This document shows, piece by piece, positions 18,674 to 27,624 of a stretch of DNA of 64,000 nt. The stretch lies in contig NZ_JAHQUY010000001.1 of NCBI RefSeq assembly GCF_019052365.1, forward strand, positions 1-64,000, written 5' to 3'. Both the position numbers and the translations under genes were made by a program. The notes below the pieces were generated by a model. The model searched no databases. It was not told where the DNA came from and saw nothing but the letters and a program-made list of their open reading frames with translations. Origin of the DNA: Leyella stercorea. Its GTDB lineage: Bacteria > Bacteroidota > Bacteroidia > Bacteroidales > Bacteroidaceae. How positions within the stretch are numbered: position 1 is the first letter of the stretch; each line of letters begins with the position of its first letter.

Positions 18674-19534
18674 ATGAAGATAACTTCTTCACTTGTAGAC
18701 AAACTTATCCGCCTACGTTCAGGCGAATCTCTTCCATCCAGCGCCCTTCGTGGCGATTGGGTGGAAGACCTCCTTCGTGAAGGTGTGCTTATCAGTCGTT
18801 CTCATGGTAGCAGAAGCTGTATCAAGGCATCATCTCCGCAAACTCTTGAGCAAAGTTTAAAACATATTGATGAGCGATTCGGAGATTTAGATAGTATGAA
18901 AAGCGTTATTGCTAATGATGTCTCAAGGTCGGAACAAGCAGCCGCAACCGGGAATTCCAAACTTGTTATGGTACGGTCGTGTCCTGGTTTTCCCGTAAAT
19001 TCATACGATTCGATACCATGTAGTCTCAATGGTCGTGATATCATGATTAATCCCGAGGAAGGAACATTCGTGTTTGTATCTGATTGGCAATCATTTGAAA
19101 TACCTGAGGATGTGTTGATAATGAACATTGAGAACATGGAAAACTTCCGTATGATTCGTCAGCAACGTACCTTGTTCACTGCCATGTTCCCGAACAAGCG
19201 TTTGCTTTTTGTGTCACGCTATCCGCAGTCTTCTGATTTACGCACATGGTTGGAGCGTATACCAAACTTGTACGTACACTTTGGCGACTTCGATCTTGCT
19301 GGTATCCATATATTCCTTTCAGAATTTCACAAATATCTTGGCGAACGTGCTTCTTTTCTAATACCTCATGACATAGAAGAACGGTTACAACATGGGTCGA
19401 TGGAAAGATATAATGCGCAATATAATAAATTTAAAAACGTATCTTCCGATGTGCCTTCGCTGCAATTATTAATTAACATGATTAATAAGTATCATCGCTG
19501 TTATGATCAAGAGGGTTATATTCAAAATAGGTAG
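18674..19534 (+). CDS. jetD: Wadjet JetD-like TOPRIM nuclease subunit, short form
   Basis: 286 aa. The C-terminal half carries the JetD (topoisomerase VI A-like TOPRIM) signature: acidic residue in MNIENMENF (Glu153 or Glu156), then HFGDFDLAGIHIF with Asp205 and Asp207, the metal-binding pair. JetD cuts plasmid DNA held by the JetABC motor. Typical JetD proteins are, from memory, nearer 380 aa, so the N-terminal arm/CAP region looks reduced here, although a full gene start is plausible (11 bp after jetC). Whether this is a distinct Wadjet type or a shortened protein cannot be settled by eye. Confidence 0.82.
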   Translation: MKITSSLVDKLIRLRSGESLPSSALRGDWVEDLLREGVLISRSHGSRSCIKASSPQTLEQSLKHIDERFGDLDSMKSVIANDVSRSEQAAATGNSKLVMVRSCPGFPVNSYDSIPCSLNGRDIMINPEEGTFVFVSDWQSFEIPEDVLIMNIENMENFRMIRQQRTLFTAMFPNKRLLFVSRYPQSSDLRTWLERIPNLYVHFGDFDLAGIHIFLSEFHKYLGERASFLIPHDIEERLQHGSMERYNAQYNKFKNVSSDVPSLQLLINMINKYHRCYDQEGYIQNR

Positions 19535-19791
19535 CATAAACGAAACACTATTTGTTAACCAGGTTCATCTCTATCTCCAACCCCCTTGCCTCAATCTCCG
19601 CCGTCAGAAACAAAGTGGAGGACATAGTTCGGCAGAAACCTTGCTTTTGGGAGGAAAATTTATTAACTTTGCATACGTATCATTAATAATGAGTGCTTGC
19701 TTGAATAAGGTGGGTACTGTAAACAAACGATGTTATGGCATACTCCAAAATCCTGGCAGATACCCCTCTCCGGCTGGTAGATAAAAGCAAA
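19535..19791. other. Intergenic area with an orphan rightward promoter
   Basis: TTG at 19641-19643, a 20-bp spacer and TAACTTTG at 19664-19671 make a good Bacteroidota promoter facing right, yet no convincing gene follows. Only tiny frames exist (31 codons from 19690, 33 codons from 19735), the latter running through the hairpin at 19792-19822. A small RNA or a decayed gene are both possible. Confidence 0.35.
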
Positions 19792-19822
19792 GGCTGGAAG
19801 ATAGAAAACGTATCTTCCAGCC
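19792..19822 (-). terminator. Intrinsic terminator of the psd-pssA-DUF4834 unit
   Basis: A perfect 12-bp stem, GGCTGGAAGATA / TATCTTCCAGCC, with a 7-nt loop. Read leftwards it is followed by the T-rich TTTGCTTTTA; read rightwards there is no T-run. Confidence 0.6.
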
Positions 19823-19932
19823 CTCGCTGTATTTGAGTTTCAATAAGTTGCGGTGGAAAAAGACGGGAAAATGGTAGATGGGAGATAAAAACACAAAAGT
19901 GTATTATATAACCCTTTTTACCTTTTACTCTT

Positions 19933-20271
19933 TTACTTTTCCTTTTCCTCTTCAAACTCCACGTATTCGCCCTCGTTTTTGGCGAAAATCTTGCGGTTAG
20001 CCTGACGTGGTGAGCGCTCGTCGTAGAGTTCTTCTTCTACTACCACGCCGTCGTCGTATTCGGCGCTGCGGCGCTTCGTGCTACCCGATGTGGTGCTTTG
20101 CTGCTGGCGTCGGCTGTTGTTGCGGTTGGCGTTGGCGTTGGTGCCGTTGCGGAACTGCTTCGTCATGCGCTTCACGCGCAGATAGAGAAAACTGATGATG
20201 CCGATAAGGAAGACGGCAATCATCAGCACCATGATGAATATGCTTTTCAGAAATAGTCCGATGAATGACAT
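19933..20271 (-). CDS. DUF4834-family small membrane protein
   Basis: 112 aa. One strong N-terminal membrane helix (about residues 8-30), a basic Asn/Gln/Arg-rich linker, and the C-terminal KIFAKNEGEYVEFEEEKE that I associate with DUF4834, a Bacteroidota-only family of unknown role. It lies 49 bp after pssA and probably shares its transcript, which suggests but does not prove a link with phospholipid synthesis or the envelope. Its final residues (EEEKEK) are coded by a TTTTCCTTTTCCTC stretch that merges with an A/T-rich intergenic repeat. Confidence 0.7.
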   Translation of the reverse strand: MSFIGLFLKSIFIMVLMIAVFLIGIISFLYLRVKRMTKQFRNGTNANANRNNSRRQQQSTTSGSTKRRSAEYDDGVVVEEELYDERSPRQANRKIFAKNEGEYVEFEEEKEK

Positions 20272-20320
20272 AGGAATGGGTTTTAGGTACTACAATCCGT
20301 TTTCACTCTCTTGATGCTTT

Positions 20321-21061
20321 CTACTTCTCGATGTCGACCGTTGCGTGTGTGCGGCTCACGATGTCAGCCACTACGGAGGTGAGGAAGTAGAGGGTGATGA
20401 CAATCCACATGCCGCCGATTACGCCGAAGAGGGCGATGACTACACAGGAGAGGGCGATGAACGAATAGCGAAGCTCGTTGCCGCGCCATCCCCACTGCTT
20501 GAATTTCAAGGCGAACATGGGCAGCTCGCTGACCAAAAGGAGGCTTGTGAGCACTACGAGCAGCAGTATTGCGGGTATCATCCATGCCGACGACTCGATG
20601 AGTGTGGGCTGTGAGACGAGCAGCGAACTCCAGAAGAGGGCGTTGGCAGGGGTGGGCATGCCGATGAACGAGGTGGTCTGGCGTGTGTCGAGGTTGAACT
20701 TCGCGAGGCGAAGGGCTGAGAAGGCTGCGATAAGGAATGCGCAGTAGGGGATGTACGGCTCTACGCTGGCAAGCACCGTGGGGTATTCCATCACGCTCAA
20801 CTGGGCGAAGACTATTGCTGAGGGCGCTACGCCGAACGTCACGTCGTCGGCAAGCGAGTCGAGCTCTTTGCCGATGGGCGACGAGACGCCGAACAAGCGG
20901 GCGCTCATGCCATCGAAGAAGTCGAACACGGCGCCGATGATAATCCATATCAGCGCATAGCGTGCGTCGCCTCCGAGTGCCATTACGGTTGCGATGCAAC
21001 CCGAAACGAGGTTGCCGCATGTAAGGGTGTTGGGTATGTTGCGTGTTATAAAGTTAGCCAT
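20321..21061 (-). CDS. pssA: CDP-diacylglycerol-serine O-phosphatidyltransferase
   Basis: 246 aa integral membrane enzyme that makes phosphatidylserine from CDP-diacylglycerol and serine. The CDP-alcohol phosphotransferase motif is complete: DGMSAR, eight residues, G, three, D, three, D (DGMSARLFG...GKELDSLAD). Several hydrophobic helices follow. It begins 8 bp after psd, so the product of this enzyme and the next enzyme of the route are co-expressed, giving phosphatidylethanolamine synthesis. The substrate CDP-diacylglycerol is made by cdsA, also in this window (41523-42392). Confidence 0.95.
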   Translation of the reverse strand: MANFITRNIPNTLTCGNLVSGCIATVMALGGDARYALIWIIIGAVFDFFDGMSARLFGVSSPIGKELDSLADDVTFGVAPSAIVFAQLSVMEYPTVLASVEPYIPYCAFLIAAFSALRLAKFNLDTRQTTSFIGMPTPANALFWSSLLVSQPTLIESSAWMIPAILLLVVLTSLLLVSELPMFALKFKQWGWRGNELRYSFIALSCVVIALFGVIGGMWIVITLYFLTSVVADIVSRTHATVDIEK

Positions 21062-21069
21062 TCTTTATC

Positions 21070-21762
21070 TTATTTGAGTTTGGCGATAATAGTTCCGTTG
21101 CCGGTGGTCAGCTGTCCCATCTTGACGCAGATTTCTGTGCCGAGCGGCAGGTAGACGTCGACGCGTGAACCGAACTTGATAAAGCCCAGGTGCTCGTCGA
21201 TGTAGCAGTCTTCGCCTGCCTTGGCGTAGGTGACGATGCGGCGGGCCACTGCGCCTGCTATCTGGCGGCAGAGGATGTCGGTGCCTTCGGGGGTGGTGAT
21301 GACTACGTCGGCGTGCTCGTTTTCCTCGCTCGCCTTGGGGAGCCATGCCTTGTGGTAGTTGCCGTTGTGGTGGGCTACGGTCTTCACCTTGCCGTCAACG
21401 GGGAACCAGTTGGCGTGTACGTTGAAGAGGCTCATGAAGATGCTCACCATGATGCGGCGCTCGTGGAAGTAGACGTCCTCGTCGACTTCCTCGATCACTA
21501 CTATGCGTCCGTCTGCCGGCGCTACTACGAGTCCCGTTGTGTCTTCTTCGGGGAAGAAGCGGATAGGGCAGCGGAAGAAGTTGATGACGATGCAGTAAAC
21601 GGTGCCCATGACTGCGGTGAAGCACCAGAACGGCACCTTGCTGTCTATGAAGCGCCAGAGCAGCAATGCGATTGCCGCAATAACGATGAAGCCATAAACG
21701 AGTGTGTCGGTTCCTTCGCGGTGAAGGCGTATTTTCTTCAGTTTCTTTATCTTCTTAATCAT
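21070..21762 (-). CDS. psd: Phosphatidylserine decarboxylase proenzyme
   Basis: 230 aa; converts phosphatidylserine to phosphatidylethanolamine. Two N-terminal membrane segments, then [25 protein letters not shown] and NVH-type family motifs, and the self-cleavage site FGS (Gly198-Ser199) in [11 protein letters not shown]; the serine becomes the pyruvoyl group. The start [17 protein letters not shown] is preferred; 29 extra codons upstream are possible but their start would lie almost at the presumed transcription start. First gene of the psd-pssA-DUF4834 unit. Confidence 0.94.
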   Translation of the reverse strand: MIKKIKKLKKIRLHREGTDTLVYGFIVIAAIALLLWRFIDSKVPFWCFTAVMGTVYCIVINFFRCPIRFFPEEDTTGLVVAPADGRIVVIEEVDEDVYFHERRIMVSIFMSLFNVHANWFPVDGKVKTVAHHNGNYHKAWLPKASEENEHADVVITTPEGTDILCRQIAGAVARRIVTYAKAGEDCYIDEHLGFIKFGSRVDVYLPLGTEICVKMGQLTTGNGTIIAKLK

Positions 21763-21859
21763 TGTTTGGTTGGGGTATGTGTAAATTAGTTGTTGATAAT
21801 CGGTTGTCGTAAAGACGGATGCACCGCATGAGCCATTGCACGGGTACATATATTCTGTG

Positions 21860-21867
21860 CAAAGTTA
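21860..21867 (-). promoter_or_regulatory. Candidate psd promoter (-7 box)
   Basis: TAACTTTG on the minus strand. With transcription starting near 21852, it supports the shorter psd start at 21762. Confidence 0.5.
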
Positions 21868-21965
21868 CCGCTTTTTTATGGAAGTGACAAACTTTTTGTT
21901 GGTTTTGATGTCGTTTTGTAGCAATTTATAGGCTGGGAGTGGAGAATTGGAACATTAATAATGGC

Positions 21966-22008
21966 AAAAGAAAAACGCCGAAACAACCTGTCGGCTGCTT
22001 CGGCGTTG
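21966..22008 (-). terminator. Intrinsic terminator of trxA
   Basis: Read leftwards: AACGCCGAA, an inner CAGCC/GGTTG stem, TTCGGCGTT, then TTTCTTTT. It lies about 90 bp past the trxA stop, beyond the GTGCA repeats. Confidence 0.7.
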
Positions 22009-22013
22009 TATAA

Positions 22014-22090
22014 AGGGGGTGCAGTTGTCTCAGGGGGTGCAGTTGGATTCATTCTGCTTGGTTGGTGCACTTGAGACAAGTGCACCCCCT
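22014..22090. repeat. GTGCA hairpin repeats between psd and trxA
   Basis: Two partial left-facing copies (GGGGGTGCAGTTG) and a full short copy in the opposite direction (GGTTGGTGCACTTGAGACAA plus CTTG/CAAG arm). The full copy, including its flanks CTTGGTT and CCCCCTGATATTA, is the same as the copy ahead of hutU at 29226-29262. Confidence 0.85.
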
Positions 22091-22094
22091 GATA

Positions 22095-22409
22095 TTATAC
22101 GAGTTCGTCGAACTTCTTGCGAAGGTCGCCCTCTGTGATGGCACCTACGTGCTTGCCTACGAGTTCGCCGCCCTTGAAGAAGAGCAGTGTCGGGATGTTG
22201 CGTACGCGGTACTCAGCTGCTACGTCGTCGTTCTCCTCTACGTCGCACTTGCCTACAACGATCTTGCCGTCGTACTCCTCTGCGAGCTTAGAAACGATAG
22301 GAGCGATCATGCGGCAAGGACCGCACCATGTAGCCCAAAGGTCTACTACCAATGGCAGATCGCCAGTTCTGTACTGTTCGATGTTCTCTGTTGTGATTGT
22401 TACTTCCAT
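22095..22409 (-). CDS. trxA: Thioredoxin
   Basis: 104 aa cytosolic thiol-disulfide reductant of normal length. Active site WATWCGPCRM with Cys29 and Cys32, the cis-proline segment VRNIPTLLFFKGGE and the conserved buried Asp in VVDLWA are all present. No signal peptide. Monocistronic, with a -7 box at 22464-22471 and a terminator at 21966-22008. A GTGCA repeat begins five bases past its stop. Confidence 0.96.
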   Translation of the reverse strand: MEVTITTENIEQYRTGDLPLVVDLWATWCGPCRMIAPIVSKLAEEYDGKIVVGKCDVEENDDVAAEYRVRNIPTLLFFKGGELVGKHVGAITEGDLRKKFDELV

Positions 22410-22463
22410 AGTTGTATTCGTTTTTTTGTTAGTGATTATTCTTTATTTAATGACAATGCGATG

Positions 22464-22471
22464 CAAAGATA
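22464..22471 (-). promoter_or_regulatory. Candidate trxA promoter (-7 box)
   Basis: TATCTTTG on the minus strand, about 55 bp upstream of the trxA start. Confidence 0.45.
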
Positions 22472-22587
22472 ATGCAAATCGAAGACAATACAAAATAAGG
22501 TCACTTATTTTTATTGTTGAGATGCAGCTTATCTTATTTACAGATAATGATTATATATCAAAGTCTGTGCCAATCTGTTGATAATTG

Positions 22588-25500
22588 TTAGTTGATGCCA
22601 TAGCGCACGCCCAATTCTGCCATTTCGTCGAGCGAGGTGAGCAGTTTCTTGTTCACGTCGACCGTTATGTTGCGGCTGTAGAGCTGTATGTTGGTGTTGT
22701 TCTTGGCGTCGTGGATGTTGATGTAGAGCGGCACCTTGCCGTCGGAGCTCTTGAGCGTTGTCTCCAGGTCTGTGAGCTGTGCGTCGTTGAACATCGTGGC
22801 TTCCATGTATACCGTGAACTTCTCTATCGACTTCTCCTTCACGTCGCTGAGGAATTCAATCTTCTTTATCACCATGTCGTAGGCATCGGGGTTGTTGCGG
22901 AAGCGCTGCACGCACTGCGCTGTGATGTAGACGTGATACTCCTCCTGCAGCATGCTCTGCCATTTTGTCCATTCCTCGCCGAAGAGTGCCAGCTCGCCCT
23001 GGCCTTCGAAGTCTTCGATGGTGACGATGCCGAACGGTTTGTTGGTCTTGGTCCAGCGCTGAGAGACGGAGGTGACGATGCCGCCGAAGGTGAGTTCCTC
23101 GATTGAGGCGAACGCCTTCTTGTCCATCTCGCGACCAATCTGCGTGCAATTGAGGTTGCACATGTGCTTGAGCACGACGGCGTAGTCGTCGAGCGGATGT
23201 GCGGAGAGGTAGATGCCCACCAACTCGCGTTCGCGCTTCAGCAGTTCCATGGTGCTCCACTGCTCGCACTCGGGCACCGGCGGCGTCTGTATCTCCACGC
23301 CGCCCATGTCGCCGAACAGCGAGTTCTGCATCGACGACTGTTCCGACTGGTATACCTGACCGTAGCGCAGCAGTGTCTCGACAAAGGTGTCGCCCTTGGC
23401 GTTCTGGGCGAAGTATTGTTCGCGGCGGATGCCGAACGAGTCGAAGCCGCCGCTCAGAGCGAGCGATTCCATCGCCTTGCGGTTGACGGCGGAGAGGTTG
23501 ACACGCTGCACGAAGTCGAAGATGTCCTTGTACTGTCCGTTCTTATGTCGTTCGGCGATGATGTTGGTGGCAGCAGCCTCGCCCATGCCCTTGATGGCGG
23601 AGAGTCCGAAGCGCACTTCGCCCTTCTTGTTGGCAGAGAACTTCTGCTCCGACTCGTTGACGTCAGGACCGAGGCAGGGTATGCCCATAGCCTGACATTC
23701 GGACATGAGCTTCGTAATCTTTGTGATGTCGTTGAGGCATCGGCTCATATTGCCAGCCATGAACTCGGCAGGGTAGTGCGCCTTGAGGTATGCCGTCTGA
23801 TAAGCCACCCACGAGTAGCATGTGGCGTGCGACTTGTTGAAGGCGTAGGAAGCGAACTTCTCCCAGTCGCCCCAGATCTTCTCGAGCACTTTCGGGTCGT
23901 GTCCGTTCTTCTTGCCGCCCTCGATGAACTTCGGCTTCATGGCGTCTACGATGGCTTTCTTCTTCTTACCCATCGCCTTACGCAGAGCGTCCGACTCGCC
24001 ACGAGTGAAGTCGGCAAGCTGGCGCGAGAGGAGCATCACCTGCTCCTGGTAGACCGTGATGCCGTAGGTGTCTTTCAGATACTTCTCCATGCAGGGGATG
24101 TCGTATGTGATAGGCTCCTTGCCGTTCTTGCGGGCGATGAATGACGGGATGTAGTCCATAGGCCCCGGTCGGTAGAGGGCGTTCATGGCGATGAGATCCT
24201 CGAACACCGTAGGACGCAACTCGCGCAGATACTTCTGCATACCAGCCGACTCGAACTGGAACGTGCCGATGGTGCGTCCCTCCTGATAGAGCTTATATGT
24301 GAGTTCGTCGTCGATAGGTATTGTGTCGAGGTTGAGCGTGAAGCCGTCGTGGGTGAGGCGTATGTTCTCGACGGTCTCCTTCATGATAGACAGGGTAGAG
24401 AGTCCGAGGAAGTCCATCTTGATGAGTCCGGTCTCCTCGATGACGTGTCCGTCGTACTGCGTGGCGAGCAACTTATGTCCAGGGTCGCTCTTGTCTTCAG
24501 CCGTAGACACAGGCACCCAGTCGCTGATGGCGTCGCGGCAGATGATGGTGCCGCAGGCGTGGATGCCCGTTCCGCGAACGGTGCCCTCGAGCATCTTTGC
24601 GTACTTTATGGTGTTTGCCATCTGCGGATTGGCGCTGGCTTCGGCTTCGCGAAGCTCGGGCACGCACTTGATGGCGTTGGTGAGGTTCATCTTCATTCCG
24701 TCGGGCAACTTGTCGGGGATAGCCTTGCAGAGACGGTTGGATATGTCGAGCGGCAGCTTCTCCACACGAGCCACGTCCTTGATAGAGTTCTTCGTAGCCA
24801 TCGTGCCGTAGGTGATGATGTGCGCCACCTTATCGTGTCCGTACTTGTCCTCCACCCACTCGAGCACCTTGCCGCGTCCGTCGTCGTCGAAGTCGGTATC
24901 GATATCGGGGAGAGAGATACGGTCGGGGTTGAGGAAACGTTCGAACAGCAAGTCGTACTTGATAGGGTCGATCTTGGTGATGCCCAAGCAGTAGGCGACA
25001 ACAGAACCGGCTGCCGAGCCACGGCCCGGACCTACCATGACGCCCAGCTCGTCCTGAGCCGAGTTGATGAAGTCCTGCACGATGAGGAAGTAGCCCGGGA
25101 AACCCATCGTCTTCATGATGTGCAGCTCGAACTTCACTCGCTCGTACACCTCGTCGGAGAGCGGTTCGCCGTAGAGACGTTTCGCTCCGTCGTAGGCGAG
25201 CTTCGCAAGATAGTCGGCTTCGAACTTGATGCGGTAGAGCTTGTCGATGCCGCCGAGCTTCTTTATCTTCTTCTCGGCTTCCTCGTGAGACATTATCTCT
25301 TTGCCGTTCTCGTCGGTGGTGAACTCGCGGAAGAGTTCTTCGGGCGAGATGCGCTTGCGGGTATCCTCCTCCGTTCCGAATTCAGCCGGGATGGGGAAGA
25401 ACGGCATGATAGGCGAGTGGTCGATGGAGTAGGTCTCCACCTTATCCAATATCTCGAGCGTGTTGGAAAGCGCTTCGGGCACGTCGGAGAATATCTCGTT

Positions 25501-26316
25501 CATCTCCTCGCGCGTCTTGAACCACTCCTGCTTAGAGTAGAGCATACGCGTAGGGTCGTTAAGTTCCTTTCCGGTAGAGAGGCAGAGCAGGTGGTCGTGA
25601 GCCTCGGCGTTCTCCTGGTCGACGAAGTGGCAGTCGTTGGTGCAGACTACTTTTATGCCGTACTCCTTTGCGAGTTTCAGAATCTCCTTGTTGGCACGCT
25701 GCTGCAGCGGAAATGTCTCGCGGTTGGCGCGCTGGTTGGGATCTTTCACCTCGTGGCGCTGAAGCTCCAGATAGTAGTCGTCTCCGAACACACGCTTATG
25801 CCATTCGATGGCCTCGCGAGCACCGGGTATGTCGCCCTTCAGTATCTTCGCCGGCACCTCGCCAGCGATACATGCCGAGCAGACGATGAGGTCCTCGTGA
25901 TACTTCTCGAGGTCGGCTCTATCGGTACGCGGTTTAGAGTAGAAACCGTCTACCCAGGCACGCGACACGAGCTTGATGAGATTCTTGTATCCGTGGTAGT
26001 TCTTCGCAAGCACGATGAGGTGATAGCCGCCCGCGTCGCCCTTCTCCTTGACACGGTCGGCTTTGGTGCGGCGCGCAACGTACATCTCGCAACCGAATAT
26101 TGGCTTGAAAGGCTCCTTGCCCTGGTCTTTCAGCTTGCCGTTTATCTTGTTGCAGTAGTTGAACAGCTCTTTCACGCCGAACATATTGCCATGGTCGGTG
26201 ATAGCCATGCCGCGCATGCCGTTAGCCACGGCTTTGTCGACAAGCTTTTCCACAGGCGACTGTCCGTCGAGAATGGAGTAGTAGGTGTGTACGTGCAGGT
26301 GTATGAAGTCTTCCAT
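22588..26316 (-). CDS. dnaE: DNA polymerase III alpha subunit
   Basis: 1242 aa replicative polymerase. The N-terminal PHP domain begins FIHLHVHTYYSILDG with MAITDHGNMFGV after it; the polymerase core has GPGRGSAAGSVVAYCLGIT and the catalytic acidic motif PDIDTDFDDDGRG near residue 470; the helix-hairpin-helix and OB-fold (FGGIVTSVSQRWTKTNKP) regions are at the C-terminus. Length and order are those of DnaE1, not PolC. It stands alone with its own -7 box. The opposite strand has long open frames that are only shadows of its codon bias. Confidence 0.97.
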   Translation of the reverse strand: MEDFIHLHVHTYYSILDGQSPVEKLVDKAVANGMRGMAITDHGNMFGVKELFNYCNKINGKLKDQGKEPFKPIFGCEMYVARRTKADRVKEKGDAGGYHLIVLAKNYHGYKNLIKLVSRAWVDGFYSKPRTDRADLEKYHEDLIVCSACIAGEVPAKILKGDIPGAREAIEWHKRVFGDDYYLELQRHEVKDPNQRANRETFPLQQRANKEILKLAKEYGIKVVCTNDCHFVDQENAEAHDHLLCLSTGKELNDPTRMLYSKQEWFKTREEMNEIFSDVPEALSNTLEILDKVETYSIDHSPIMPFFPIPAEFGTEEDTRKRISPEELFREFTTDENGKEIMSHEEAEKKIKKLGGIDKLYRIKFEADYLAKLAYDGAKRLYGEPLSDEVYERVKFELHIMKTMGFPGYFLIVQDFINSAQDELGVMVGPGRGSAAGSVVAYCLGITKIDPIKYDLLFERFLNPDRISLPDIDTDFDDDGRGKVLEWVEDKYGHDKVAHIITYGTMATKNSIKDVARVEKLPLDISNRLCKAIPDKLPDGMKMNLTNAIKCVPELREAEASANPQMANTIKYAKMLEGTVRGTGIHACGTIICRDAISDWVPVSTAEDKSDPGHKLLATQYDGHVIEETGLIKMDFLGLSTLSIMKETVENIRLTHDGFTLNLDTIPIDDELTYKLYQEGRTIGTFQFESAGMQKYLRELRPTVFEDLIAMNALYRPGPMDYIPSFIARKNGKEPITYDIPCMEKYLKDTYGITVYQEQVMLLSRQLADFTRGESDALRKAMGKKKKAIVDAMKPKFIEGGKKNGHDPKVLEKIWGDWEKFASYAFNKSHATCYSWVAYQTAYLKAHYPAEFMAGNMSRCLNDITKITKLMSECQAMGIPCLGPDVNESEQKFSANKKGEVRFGLSAIKGMGEAAATNIIAERHKNGQYKDIFDFVQRVNLSAVNRKAMESLALSGGFDSFGIRREQYFAQNAKGDTFVETLLRYGQVYQSEQSSMQNSLFGDMGGVEIQTPPVPECEQWSTMELLKRERELVGIYLSAHPLDDYAVVLKHMCNLNCTQIGREMDKKAFASIEELTFGGIVTSVSQRWTKTNKPFGIVTIEDFEGQGELALFGEEWTKWQSMLQEEYHVYITAQCVQRFRNNPDAYDMVIKKIEFLSDVKEKSIEKFTVYMEATMFNDAQLTDLETTLKSSDGKVPLYINIHDAKNNTNIQLYSRNITVDVNKKLLTSLDEMAELGVRYGIN

Positions 26317-26365
26317 CGTGCTGTTGCGGTTTTTTATTATTGAATGCTTTATAGTATAATGACTA

Positions 26366-26373
26366 CAAAGTTA
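26366..26373 (-). promoter_or_regulatory. Candidate dnaE promoter (-7 box)
   Basis: TAACTTTG on the minus strand, in the 75-bp gap between the hutI stop and dnaE start; it suggests dnaE is transcribed on its own and is not only read through from hut. Confidence 0.5.
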
Positions 26374-26391
26374 CGCAAAAAAACTCACAAT

Positions 26392-27624
26392 TCAAAATTC
26401 CTTTCCTCCGAGCACCACCTTTTTCACAATCGGCGTGGTGTAGGCATATGGAATGAAGTCGACTGACGGCAGTGGGGTGGTGATGAAGAAGTTGGCAACC
26501 TTGCCCTTCGCGATGCTTCCGTAGTTGTGGCTTTCGCCCATAGCGTAGGCGCCGTTGAGTGTTGCGGCGTTGAGTGCTTCGTTGGGTTGCAGGCGCATCT
26601 TGATGCAAGCAAGCGAGACCACAAACTTCATGTCGCCCGACGGCGTTGAACCAGGATTGTAGTCGCTCGCTACGGCTATGCCCAAGCCAGCGTCAATCAT
26701 CTTGCGGCCCTTGCCGTAAGGCATGTTGAGGAAGAACGACGTGCCAGGCAGGACAGTTGGCGTCGTCTCGCTGCCAAGCAGAATGTTGATTTCCTCTTCG
26801 GTCATACTCTCAAGATGGTCTACCGACAATGCACAATGCTTTACGCCAATCTCCACACCGCCCGACGAAGCCAGCTCGTCGGCGTGAATCTTCGGTCGCA
26901 TGCCCCATCGGGCAGCCGCTTCGAGCATACGTCCCGTCTCTTCAGGCGTGAAGAAGCCGCGATCGCAGAACACGTCGATGAAGTCGGCGAGATGCTGGCG
27001 ACCCACTTCGGGTATCATCTCGTCGATGATGAGCTTCACGTAGTCGCTTTGCGTCATGCCGCGAGCCACGGCGTGCGCTCCGAGGAACGTAGACACAATC
27101 TTTGCAGGCGACGCCTCCTTCATCCGTTGTATGACGCGCAGCATCTTCAGTTCGTCCTCGAGGTTCAGTCCGTAGCCGCTCTTTATCTCTATGCAGCCCG
27201 TTCCCTTGCGTATCACCTCGTCGAGTCGCTGCATAGCCTGACGGAACAACTCGTCCTCAGAAGTGTTGTGCAGCAAGTCGGCGGAGTTGAGTATGCCTCC
27301 TCCGCGACGCGCTATCTCCTCGTAGCTCAGTCCGTTTATCTTGTCGACGAACTCGCGCTCTCTGCTTCCTGCGAAGACGATGTGCGTATGCGAGTCGCAC
27401 CATGACGGCAGAACCATTCCGCCTTCAGCGTCGATGGTCTTGTCGATATTGTCTGTCGGCATACCGTCGGCAACACTACCGAACGCAGCGAAGCGACCGT
27501 CTTCTACGAGCAGCCACGCGTCGTCGATAGTGTTGAACGCAGACATCTCCTTGCCCTGCAAGCGCAGCTTTGGCGCATGCTCGATGCCAGCGAGAGTTTT
27601 TATATTCTTAACTAATAATCTCAT
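26392..27624 (-). CDS. hutI: Imidazolonepropionase
   Basis: 410 aa amidohydrolase; third step of histidine degradation, opening 4-imidazolone-5-propionate to N-formimino-L-glutamate. The metal site HTH is seen in CDSHTHIVFAGSRE, with further family motifs IEIKSGYGL, KIHADELASSGG and ASDYNPGS. Normal length. Last gene of the hut operon; its ATG overlaps the hutH stop by four bases, so the two are translationally coupled. Confidence 0.96.
   Translation of the reverse strand: MRLLVKNIKTLAGIEHAPKLRLQGKEMSAFNTIDDAWLLVEDGRFAAFGSVADGMPTDNIDKTIDAEGGMVLPSWCDSHTHIVFAGSREREFVDKINGLSYEEIARRGGGILNSADLLHNTSEDELFRQAMQRLDEVIRKGTGCIEIKSGYGLNLEDELKMLRVIQRMKEASPAKIVSTFLGAHAVARGMTQSDYVKLIIDEMIPEVGRQHLADFIDVFCDRGFFTPEETGRMLEAAARWGMRPKIHADELASSGGVEIGVKHCALSVDHLESMTEEEINILLGSETTPTVLPGTSFFLNMPYGKGRKMIDAGLGIAVASDYNPGSTPSGDMKFVVSLACIKMRLQPNEALNAATLNGAYAMGESHNYGSIAKGKVANFFITTPLPSVDFIPYAYTTPIVKKVVLGGKEF

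Noticed and set aside
19735..19836. 33-codon frame after jetD
   Set aside because: It reads straight through a perfect hairpin and has no recognisable features; too weak to call.
24349..26343. A 664-codon frame antisense to dnaE, and similar long antisense frames opposite topB, porW, hutU and dxs
   Set aside because: They are shadows of strongly biased codon use in well-recognised genes; their peptides show no family motif and are rich in Val/Leu/His/Arg as expected for such shadows.
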